The notes beneath the pieces were generated by a model. The model did no database searches and was not told the DNA's origin. It saw only the letters and a list, made by a program, of their open reading frames with translations. A stretch of 64,000 nt of DNA from Rhodobiaceae bacterium. Its GTDB lineage: Bacteria; Pseudomonadota; Alphaproteobacteria; Parvibaculales; Parvibaculaceae. The stretch covers positions 372,001 through 436,000 of the forward strand of contig JAAWWE010000001.1 of the NCBI GenBank assembly GCA_021404525.1, in the 5' to 3' direction. Positions within the stretch are counted from its first letter, which is position 1. Each line of letters begins with the position of its first letter. Of this stretch, positions 57,576-64,000 are shown one piece after another. Both the position numbers and the translations under genes were made by a program.

Positions 57576-58912
57576 GAGCGGTGGAGAAACTCTTCAAGCC
57601 AGTGAATATGGTAGTCGCCATTCATCAGGTCAGGCTCGTTGATGAGTTCCTGAAAGAGCGGAATGGTTGTATCCACGCCTTCGATCACGAATTCATTCAA
57701 TGTCCGGCGCAGTCGCATCAGGCATTCATTCCGGTTGCGCCCATGAACAATCAACTTGCCAATCAGGCTGTCATAATAGGGCGGGATGCGATAGCCAGCA
57801 TAGACCCCGCTATCAACGCGCACACCCAGCCCACCTGGCTGGTGAAATCCTTTGATGGTGCCAGGCGACGGTGCAAACGTTTTGGGATGTTCAGCATTGA
57901 TCCGGCATTCGATTGCATGGCCGGAGAACTCAACATCTTCCTGCGTGAAACTCATCTCGAGGCCAGCCGCAATGCGGATCTGTTCGCGCACGAGATCAAT
58001 GCCGGTTATGGCTTCGGTCACAGGGTGTTCCACCTGCAGTCGCGTGTTCATCTCAATGAAATAGAACTCACCATTCTCGTAGAGGAATTCAATGGTACCG
58101 ACGCCCAGATAGCCAAGGTTGCCAATAGCGTTGCGCACGATATCGCCAATCTTGGCTCGGGCTACGTCGTTGAGTGCGGGGGAGGGCGCTTCTTCAAGCA
58201 CTTTCTGGTGGCGACGCTGTAAGGAACAATCGCGCTCGCCGAGATGTGCCACATTCCCGTGGGAGTCGGCGATCACCTGGACTTCAATGTGGCGGGGCTC
58301 GCCGAGATATTTCTCGATATACATCGCATCGTCGCCAAAAGCTGCTTTGGCTTCAGAGCGCGCGGTGTGCAGAGCTTCAATAAGATCGTCTTCAGTGGGC
58401 GCGACTTTCATGCCGCGTCCGCCACCGCCAGCAGCCGCTTTCACGAGAACCGGAAAACCGATTTCCTTGGAGATGCGCATGGCATCTTCATCGCTCGTGA
58501 CACCACCGTCAGACCCCGGGACAACAGGAATGCCAAGGTCTTTGACGGTTGTTTTCGCAGCGATCTTGTCGCCCATCAGATTGATGTGATCGGCGGTAGG
58601 ACCAATGAAAGTAATATCGTGCGCCGCCAGAATTTCCGCAAAACGGGCATTCTCTGAGAGGAAGCCATACCCCGGGTGGACCGCATCAGCACCGGTGATC
58701 TCACAAGCGGAAATGATGGCTGGAATGTTCAGGTAGCTGTCCGTCGCTGAGGGCGGGCCGATGCAAACACTTTCATCGGCCAGGCGCACATGCATGGCAT
58801 CTTCGTCTGCGGTGGAGTGCACAGCGACGGTCGAAATGCCCATCTCTTTGCAGGCCCGGTGCACACGAAGCGCGATTTCGCCGCGATTGGCGATGAGAAC
58901 TTTCTCGATCAT
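57572..58912 (-). CDS. accC: Acetyl-CoA carboxylase biotin carboxylase subunit
   Basis: The 446-residue protein is a biotin carboxylase with the N-terminal VLIANRGEIALRVHRACKEMG, ATP-grasp loop KAAAGGGGRGMKV, and EMNTRLQVEHPVTEAITG active-site region. It carboxylates the biotin of AccB using ATP and bicarbonate. It follows accB by 20 bases and overlaps the aat start. Confidence 0.98.
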   Translation of the reverse strand: MIEKVLIANRGEIALRVHRACKEMGISTVAVHSTADEDAMHVRLADESVCIGPPSATDSYLNIPAIISACEITGADAVHPGYGFLSENARFAEILAAHDITFIGPTADHINLMGDKIAAKTTVKDLGIPVVPGSDGGVTSDEDAMRISKEIGFPVLVKAAAGGGGRGMKVAPTEDDLIEALHTARSEAKAAFGDDAMYIEKYLGEPRHIEVQVIADSHGNVAHLGERDCSLQRRHQKVLEEAPSPALNDVARAKIGDIVRNAIGNLGYLGVGTIEFLYENGEFYFIEMNTRLQVEHPVTEAITGIDLVREQIRIAAGLEMSFTQEDVEFSGHAIECRINAEHPKTFAPSPGTIKGFHQPGGLGVRVDSGVYAGYRIPPYYDSLIGKLIVHGRNRNECLMRLRRTLNEFVIEGVDTTIPLFQELINEPDLMNGDYHIHWLEEFLHRS

Positions 58913-58932
58913 TGGGGCGCTGGCTCCAGCTC

Positions 58933-59400
58933 TTATTCGATGATGAGGAGAGGTTCGCCGAATTCAACCGGCTGTCCGTCTTCCACAAGGATTTCCTTCA
59001 CCGTGCCCGATTTCGGCGCTGGGATCTGGTTCATGGTCTTCATGGCTTCAACGATGAGAACTGTCTGACCTTGCGTGACCTGTGTGCCTACGCTGACAAA
59101 GGCGGCGGCACCTGGTTCTGCAGCGACGTAAACTGTACCAACCATGGGCGAAGGAACGGCACCTGGATGAGCCGCCTTGCTGCCACCTTCAGGCGCTGCA
59201 ACGGCAGCGGCGGGTGCGGCGGCAGCTGGTGCGGGCGCAGGCGCAGCTGCGACAGGAGCCGCTACGTTCACAACTTGAGATTGCCGTGCGACACGCACCT
59301 TCAAGTCTTCCGTTTCAACCTCAATCTCGCTGAGATCTGTTTCTTTCAGAATCTCCGCCAGTTGCCGGACCAAATCCTGATCGACGCCTTTTGTGCTCAT
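58933..59400 (-). CDS. accB: Acetyl-CoA carboxylase biotin carboxyl carrier protein
   Basis: The 155-residue protein has an N-terminal helix, an Ala/Pro-rich flexible linker (about 48-70), and a biotinyl domain. Biotin is attached at Lys121 within [10 protein letters not shown]; the segment has Thr where the usual motif has Met. It carries carboxybiotin between AccC and the transferase. It lies between aroQ and accC in one minus-strand operon. Confidence 0.98.
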   Translation of the reverse strand: MSTKGVDQDLVRQLAEILKETDLSEIEVETEDLKVRVARQSQVVNVAAPVAAAPAPAPAAAAPAAAVAAPEGGSKAAHPGAVPSPMVGTVYVAAEPGAAAFVSVGTQVTQGQTVLIVEAMKTMNQIPAPKSGTVKEILVEDGQPVEFGEPLLIIE

Positions 59401-59426
59401 GTGGCTCTGTGCCCTCTTTTATATGT

Positions 59427-59867
59427 CTAGCTATCCAGATGTGCTGCGAGCGCTTCGATCGCCAATACATAGCCGATCGGACCAAGCCCACAAATCACAC
59501 CAAGAGAAACCGGTGATACGAATGAATGGTGGCGGAATTCTTCCCGCTTGAAAATGTTCGAGATGTGAACCTCCACGACCGGCAGCTCAGATGCGGAAAT
59601 CGCATCCATGAGTGCAACCGACGTGTGGGTATAGGCAGCCCCATTGAGGACAATGCCGCTGGCTTTGTCCCGGGCTTCCAGGACCCAGTCCACAAGCTGG
59701 CCTTCAGAGTTGGATTGCCGGAAATCGATCATGTGCCCGAGCGTTGTTGCTCGCTCAGCCGTCATGGCTTCCACGTCGGCGAGCGTCTGCGTGCCATAGA
59801 TTTCAGGTTCACGCGTGCCAAGCATGTTCAAGGTCGGCCCGTTCAGCACATAGATCGGCTTAGCCAT
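59427..59867 (-). CDS. aroQ: Type II 3-dehydroquinate dehydratase
   Basis: The 146-residue protein has the type II signature VLNGPTLNMLGTREPEIYG, FRQSNSEGQLVDW, GIVLNGAAYTHTSVALMDA and VHISNIFKREEFRHHS. It dehydrates 3-dehydroquinate in the shikimate pathway. The aroQ-accB-accC-aat order is common in alphaproteobacteria. It is the first gene of this operon, after a terminator. Confidence 0.97.
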   Translation of the reverse strand: MAKPIYVLNGPTLNMLGTREPEIYGTQTLADVEAMTAERATTLGHMIDFRQSNSEGQLVDWVLEARDKASGIVLNGAAYTHTSVALMDAISASELPVVEVHISNIFKREEFRHHSFVSPVSLGVICGLGPIGYVLAIEALAAHLDS

Positions 59868-59895
59868 GCCCCGTATCCATCATCTCATTCAGCCC

Positions 59896-59915
59896 AAAAC
59901 GGCAGAAAACTGCCG
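59896..59915 (-). terminator. Intrinsic terminator between the 60.1-kb dehydrogenase and aroQ
   Basis: CGGCAG and CTGCCG form a 6-bp stem around a four-base loop, and on the minus strand the stem is followed by TTTTGGG. It is placed to stop transcripts from the upstream dehydrogenase gene before aroQ. Confidence 0.6.
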
Positions 59916-60016
59916 AAAATCGAAATGCCCATCGGGCACGCTTATCTAGAAGTCGAAAAGGGCGAAAATGTGGTCCCCCCATCGACGATGCGACCTTACG
60001 CTGAATCAACGGGAGG

Positions 60017-60044
60017 TGGGTTAACACCCGTGCGTTGGGTTAAC
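60017..60044. repeat. Direct repeat TGGGTTAAC, promoter region of aroQ
   Basis: TGGGTTAAC occurs at 60017-60025 and 60036-60044, 19 bases apart, each containing GTTAAC; a third GGTTAA lies at 60088. It could be a regulator-binding array in the region between aroQ and the dehydrogenase gene, in which I see no gene. Confidence 0.4.
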
Positions 60045-60114
60045 GCGAGTCGTCTCTATATACGCGTTGAGAGCCGCCAGCACCATCGGTTAAGTGCTTG
60101 AATATCCGACTAGA

Positions 60115-61152
60115 TCAGGCGGACATCACCATCTTGAGTGCGCCATCCTCTTTGGTATCGAAGAGCCGGTAAGCTTCCGGACCCTCAGACAGGCCCATCC
60201 TGTGGGTGATCACCATCTCCGGATGCAACCGACCCCCACGAATGAGGGAAATCAGCTCATCCCAATGGCACTGCACGGAGCAGGCGCTGATCCGAAAGGT
60301 GAGGCCCTTGATGAAGGCGAGGCCCATAGGAAACTGAAAATCCATGCTCTGATTGACGCCAATCACAGAAACGGTGCCCTGAGCACCTGCCAGATCGATC
60401 GCTGCGCGGATCGTGATATCGGATCCAACAGCCTCTACCGCGCAATCGAGCATCCGGCCCTTGGTTTCTTCCATCAGCCGTTCTTTGGCATTTGCAGGGT
60501 CAAGCGCAATGGCGCCAAGCTTCTCCGCCCGGGCACGTCGCTCGGGAACGAGATCCAGCGCATAGACTTTTGAGGCGCCGAGCACGAAAGCAATTTCGAC
60601 CGCCATCAGACCGATGGGTCCGAGGCCAACCACGGCAACCGTTTTGCCGGGGCCAATGTCTGCATTGAGGCAGCCGAGATAGGCGGTCGGCAGATTGTCG
60701 GTGAGCATGAGCGCCTGATCTTCGGAGATGCCTTCGGGGATTGCCCGCAGATTGAAATCCGCCATCGGCACGCGAATGCCCTCCGCCTGGCAGCCTTCCA
60801 GATTGTGTCCGAGCCCATAGCAGCCCATCTGATTGTTGGCGCAGCTATTGATATGGCCGGCAAGGCAGGGCCCGCAGGATCCGCAGCCAACGGCTGCTGA
60901 GAGCATCACCTGGTCGCCCGCTTTGAAGCGGGTAACCCCGCGACCCACTTCTGCGACTTCGCCCGTCGCTTCGTGCCCGACGCAGAAACCCGTATCACCG
61001 GTGAATTGCGCGCCATGATAGATGTGCAGGTCGGAGCCGCAAATGCCGCACGTGTTCATTTTCACAATGACATCGGTATCGGCGTGGCATTCCGGGTCTT
61101 TGTAGGATTCGTAGCGGATATCGCCAGCCCCATGGCTCGTAAGCGCTTTCAT
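60115..61152 (-). CDS. Zinc-dependent alcohol dehydrogenase
   Basis: The 345-residue medium-chain dehydrogenase has catalytic-zinc residues in CGICGSDLHIYHG and GHEATGEVAEVG, a structural-zinc set (CGSCGPCLAGHINSC) and the cofactor loop VVGLGPIGLMA near 175. The following Asp in KVYALDLV suggests NAD. It resembles formaldehyde/threonine-type dehydrogenases. An SDR gene lies upstream on the same strand, 67 bases away. The substrate is unknown. Confidence 0.88.
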   Translation of the reverse strand: MKALTSHGAGDIRYESYKDPECHADTDVIVKMNTCGICGSDLHIYHGAQFTGDTGFCVGHEATGEVAEVGRGVTRFKAGDQVMLSAAVGCGSCGPCLAGHINSCANNQMGCYGLGHNLEGCQAEGIRVPMADFNLRAIPEGISEDQALMLTDNLPTAYLGCLNADIGPGKTVAVVGLGPIGLMAVEIAFVLGASKVYALDLVPERRARAEKLGAIALDPANAKERLMEETKGRMLDCAVEAVGSDITIRAAIDLAGAQGTVSVIGVNQSMDFQFPMGLAFIKGLTFRISACSVQCHWDELISLIRGGRLHPEMVITHRMGLSEGPEAYRLFDTKEDGALKMVMSA

Positions 61153-61219
61153 GACGGTGCTTCCTTTAAGAGCGTATTCAAGAGAAGTGTTGAGCGGTTT
61201 TCTGTCCGAAAACGCGTTT

Positions 61220-61960
61220 CTAGGAAAGTATCAGGCCGCCATCGACCGGAATGGTTTGTCCGACCACGTAAGCGGACAACGGCGAGGCAAGGAAGAGGGC
61301 GACGCCCGCCATGTCCTCCGGTGTGCCCAGGCGGTGGAGCGGAATATTGCGCAACGATCCTTCCAGACGCTTTGGATTTTCCGTGGTCACTTTGGTGAGC
61401 TTGGTGTCCACCAGTCCTGGCGCAATCCCGTTCACGCGAATGCCATCGCTCGCCCAGGCCTCGCCGAGTGTCTTGGTAAGGCCAATCGCCCCGGTCTTCG
61501 ATGCGCTATAGGCAGGGTTGCCCCGCGTGGCGTGATAACCAGCGGTCGATGAGATGGTGATGAGGGAGCCCTTAGATGCCGCCAACATGTCGTGGAACTT
61601 TTCAGAGCAGGCCATCAGGCTGCCAATGTTTACATCCATGACCTTTTGCCAGCCTGGCATTTTGAATTCCTGGCGTTTGTAGAGAACTGTGCCCTGGCTC
61701 AGTACGAGCACGTCCAGACTGTCGAAGGGGGGCGCATAAGCTTCAATTGCATCAAAGTCGCTCACATCCATCTGGGCATAGTGGATATCTGACAGGTCTG
61801 AGCCGTCATCACCTGCATAGTCAGAAGCCGCCGCGCGCGTGCCCCAGACATGCACCTCTGCGCCTGCATCCAGAAAAGCGCGGGCGATCCCATTGCCGAT
61901 CCCGCTCGAGCCGCCAACAACCAGCACCCGTTTGCCAGTGAAATTCAATGCATCTTGCAT
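61220..61960 (-). CDS. Short-chain dehydrogenase/reductase
   Basis: The 246-residue protein has VVGGSSGIGNGIARAF at residues 13-28, SQG in place of the usual NNAG (LVLSQGTVLYKR), catalytic Ser in ITISSTAGY and YSASK, and the VNGIAPGLVDTKL loop. GGGAGGA lies seven bases before the ATG, which settles the start. The altered NNAG motif is worth noting. Substrate is unknown; cotranscription with the dehydrogenase gene is likely. Confidence 0.9.
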   Translation of the reverse strand: MQDALNFTGKRVLVVGGSSGIGNGIARAFLDAGAEVHVWGTRAAASDYAGDDGSDLSDIHYAQMDVSDFDAIEAYAPPFDSLDVLVLSQGTVLYKRQEFKMPGWQKVMDVNIGSLMACSEKFHDMLAASKGSLITISSTAGYHATRGNPAYSASKTGAIGLTKTLGEAWASDGIRVNGIAPGLVDTKLTKVTTENPKRLEGSLRNIPLHRLGTPEDMAGVALFLASPLSAYVVGQTIPVDGGLILS

Positions 61961-62161
61961 GACGCGTCCTCCCAAATTTCTTGTTGGGATAGGGATAGCG
62001 CGAGAAAACAAGTCCGTCGAGTGGCGGTTTCTAAGCCCCTAGTTCCGCTAGGGAAGGTTTTGCCCGGTATTCGCTTTTAGGTCGTCCGTTGTTGCAGACC
62101 GTGCTAAATGCTGAGCCAGTTACCAAATTTATGCGACCGAGAGAAAAGTTCGAGTAGGGAC

Positions 62162-62362
62162 ATGACCCTGACCATCAATGGAGAACGTCATACATTCGAA
62201 GGCCCACTGACCGTGGCGAGCCTGCTGGTCAAACTCGGCCTCGATCCGCAGAAACTGGCGGTGGAGCATAATCTCGAAATTGTGCGACGATCCGCCTATG
62301 ATGCAACGGAAGTCAAAGATGGCGACACACTGGAACTGGTTCAGTTTGTCGGTGGCGGGTAA
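62162..62362 (+). CDS. thiS: Sulfur carrier protein ThiS
   Basis: The 66-residue protein has the ubiquitin-like fold pattern and the obligatory C-terminal VQFVGGGG-type diglycine (ends FVGGG), whose Gly is thiocarboxylated. It delivers sulfur to ThiG for the thiazole of thiamine. A weak GTAGGGAC precedes the ATG. I looked for a TPP riboswitch upstream and did not find one. Confidence 0.93.
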   Translation: MTLTINGERHTFEGPLTVASLLVKLGLDPQKLAVEHNLEIVRRSAYDATEVKDGDTLELVQFVGGG

Positions 62363-62373
62363 GGAGAGTTTGG

Positions 62374-63180
62374 ATGGCTGAGGCCGCAGTAAAAACAGAA
62401 GAGACGGGCGCCCGCGACAGCTGGTCGATTGCCGGTGAAACCTATTCGTCGCGACTGATCGTCGGCACCGGCAAGTACAAAGATTTTGAAGAGACAGCAC
62501 GGGCCATTGAAGCCTCCGGGGCAGAGATCGTGACCGTCGCGGTCCGTCGGGTGAATGTCACCAATCCGAATGAACCCATGCTGGTCGATTATGTCGACCC
62601 AAAAAAATACACTTACCTGCCCAACACTGCCGGGTGTTTTACGGGTGACGAAGCTGTCCGCACGCTTCGTCTGGCCCGCGAGGCTGGCGGCTGGGATCTC
62701 GTCAAACTGGAAGTGCTGGGTGACCGCAAGACCCTTTATCCCGACATGATTGAGACGCTGAACGCGGCGGAGCTCCTGATCAAGGAAGGCTTTAAGGTCA
62801 TGGTTTATTGCTCAGACGATGTCTTGCTCGCCAAACGCCTGGAGGAGATGGGCTGCGTGGCCATCATGCCGCTTGGCGCGCCAATCGGCTCGGGGCTCGG
62901 CATTCAAACGCCGATCAATATTCGTCTCATCATCGAGCAATCAAATGTGCCGGTCTTAGTGGATGCAGGCGTTGGCACAGCATCAGATGCAGCCGTTGCC
63001 ATGGAGCTTGGCTGCGACGGCGTTCTCATGAACACGGCGATTGCAGAAGCCAAAGAGCCCATCCTCATGGCCGAGGCCATGAAGAAGGCAGTTGAAGCGG
63101 GGCGTCTTGCCTATCTGGCGGGTCGCATGCCGCGCAAACGCTACGCGGACCCAAGCTCACCCGTCGCGGGGCTCATCTAG
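62374..63180 (+). CDS. thiG: Thiazole synthase
   Basis: The 268-residue TIM-barrel enzyme has [10 protein letters not shown], the lysine region [29 protein letters not shown] and [28 protein letters not shown]. It makes the thiazole phosphate from ThiS-COSH, DXP and dehydroglycine. It follows thiS by 11 bases. No thiO, thiE or thiC is visible, so the rest of the pathway is elsewhere. Confidence 0.97.
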   Translation: MAEAAVKTEETGARDSWSIAGETYSSRLIVGTGKYKDFEETARAIEASGAEIVTVAVRRVNVTNPNEPMLVDYVDPKKYTYLPNTAGCFTGDEAVRTLRLAREAGGWDLVKLEVLGDRKTLYPDMIETLNAAELLIKEGFKVMVYCSDDVLLAKRLEEMGCVAIMPLGAPIGSGLGIQTPINIRLIIEQSNVPVLVDAGVGTASDAAVAMELGCDGVLMNTAIAEAKEPILMAEAMKKAVEAGRLAYLAGRMPRKRYADPSSPVAGLI

Positions 63181-63216
63181 CGGTACACCGTCCGGAAATG
63201 CGCCAGAACAAAGACT

Positions 63217-63981
63217 TTAGCAGCTGACGCAGGCCGTCCGTTCCTGTTCAACCACTTCCAGAAGCCGTGCTTTACCGACAGCGCCGGGAACCAGCTGACT
63301 GCCGATGATGAATGCCGGCGTGCCTTCAATACCAATCTGTCGGGCGATTTGATGATTGCGGTCAATCGCTTCCTGAATGCCAGGGTCTTTCATGTCTTGT
63401 TTCAGTCGATCCACATCAAGCCCCGCATCGTCTGCAATGCGCATGATGCGATCTTCAGTCAGATCACCACTGGTGGCCATAAGGGCTAGATGCAGCTCCA
63501 TATATTTGTTTTGGGAGATAGCTGCCATCGCGGCACGTGCGGCGACTTCTGACTGCTCAGAGAGGATGGGGAACTCTTTGTAGACAAGGCGAACATTGCC
63601 ATCTTCTTCGACAGCAGCGATCACATCTTTGACGGCGCGTTTGCAATACCCGCACTTATAGTCAAAGAACTCGACTATCGTGACGTCGCCATCTGGATTG
63701 CCGTAGACGTAGGAATAATCGTCGTTAAAAAGCCCGTCACTATTGTCCGCGATTGCGGCTTCCGCTGCCTCTTTCTCTGCCGCGGCCTGTTGTGCCTCAA
63801 GCTTATCAAACACCTCAATCATCACCTGAGGGTTCTCAAGAAGATATTCACGAACAATCTGCCCGATCGCCTCCGTCTGATCTGCGTTGAACTCTGATTG
63901 CGCGCTTTCCGCCATGGCTGACATACTGCCAAAAGCCAGCGCGGCAGCGACGGTCGCGGTGCCCATCAGTCTGGTAATCAT
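63217..63981 (-). CDS. DsbA-family thiol oxidoreductase with C-terminal CxxC
   Basis: From the ATG at 63981 the protein has 254 residues: a signal peptide (ending SAMAESA), a helical N-terminal extension of about 75 residues, then a thioredoxin-like DsbA domain with CGYC at 110-113 and the cis-Pro loop EGTPAFII. The last four residues are CVSC, a second CxxC motif right at the C-terminus. It likely forms or isomerises disulfides in the periplasm. The N-terminal extension resembles ScsC-type trimerisation helices, which is inference. Confidence 0.9.
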   Translation of the reverse strand: MITRLMGTATVAAALAFGSMSAMAESAQSEFNADQTEAIGQIVREYLLENPQVMIEVFDKLEAQQAAAEKEAAEAAIADNSDGLFNDDYSYVYGNPDGDVTIVEFFDYKCGYCKRAVKDVIAAVEEDGNVRLVYKEFPILSEQSEVAARAAMAAISQNKYMELHLALMATSGDLTEDRIMRIADDAGLDVDRLKQDMKDPGIQEAIDRNHQIARQIGIEGTPAFIIGSQLVPGAVGKARLLEVVEQERTACVSC

Positions 63982-64000
63982 CCGAGGCAAACGAGGCCCG

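Noticed and set aside
62000..62161. TPP riboswitch ahead of thiS
   Set aside because: I looked for the conserved CUGAGA and ACCUGA elements and did not find them.
1..64000. tRNA, rRNA, CRISPR arrays, transposases and phage genes
   Set aside because: No T-loop signatures in the gaps, no regularly spaced repeats, and no transposase or integrase among the coding regions.

Overview
The window reads as a chromosomal segment of an alphaproteobacterium. I infer Hyphomicrobiales (Rhizobiales) or a close relative such as a Parvibaculum-like marine lineage. The support is gene content and gene order: rpsF-rpsR-DUF2232-rplI near dnaB, fabD-fabG-acpP-fabF-mltG-yicC-gmk, lptF-lptG-lptD-surA-pdxA-rsmA, purM-purN facing DUF2066-AI-2E-hdaA-ppk-ppx, rnd facing aspS, and aroQ-accB-accC-aat. 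HdaA, NDUFA12, DUF2155 and PAS_5 proteins and a B12-dependent NrdJ fit the same placement. The genus is not decided by anything I can see.

Layout. 1-4.7 kb, minus strand: rpsF, rpsR, a DUF2232 membrane protein, rplI, cfa and the start of dnaB, which runs off the left edge. 5-11.5 kb, plus: the fatty-acid elongation genes, then mltG, yicC and gmk. 11.5-13.2 kb, minus: a glutathione transferase and a zinc alcohol dehydrogenase. 13.2-21.1 kb, minus: the LPS export and outer-membrane biogenesis run lptF-lptG-lptD-surA, with pdxA and rsmA. 21.3-24.2 kb, plus: pepA, holC and a metallo-beta-lactamase-fold protein. 24.2-26.7 kb: an ABC-F ATPase and ndk. 26.8-28.5 kb, minus: purM-purN. 28.7-35.5 kb, plus: DUF2066, an AI-2E permease, hdaA, ppk and ppx. 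35.5-39 kb, minus: a NIT-domain chemoreceptor and rnd. 39.2-41 kb: aspS.

41-50.6 kb is accessory in character: short single-domain genes (PAS_5, DUF4188, cupin, DUF1330), a membrane protein paired with a small XRE regulator, and an HxlR regulator divergent from an alcohol dehydrogenase-GST-thioesterase operon with a perfect 11-bp-arm operator between them. Then comes the large nrdJ. 51-55.3 kb holds a stand-alone response regulator and a four-gene flavin module: apbE divergent from a porin, a secreted flavoprotein with a covalent-FMN motif, and a small PepSY membrane protein. 55.4-60 kb returns to core genes (NDUFA12, mlaD-like, DUF2155, aat, accC, accB, aroQ). 60-63.2 kb holds an alcohol dehydrogenase, an SDR and thiS-thiG, followed by a DsbA-family protein at the right edge.

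The most interesting things I see are the ApbE/flavoprotein/PepSY/porin module with a palindrome on its divergent promoter, the HxlR operator and its shared half-site, two palindromic intergenic repeats, paired inverted repeats upstream of nrdJ, and repeated use of TTG or GTG starts fused to the upstream stop codon. I found no tRNA, rRNA, CRISPR array, transposase, integrase or recognisable riboswitch.
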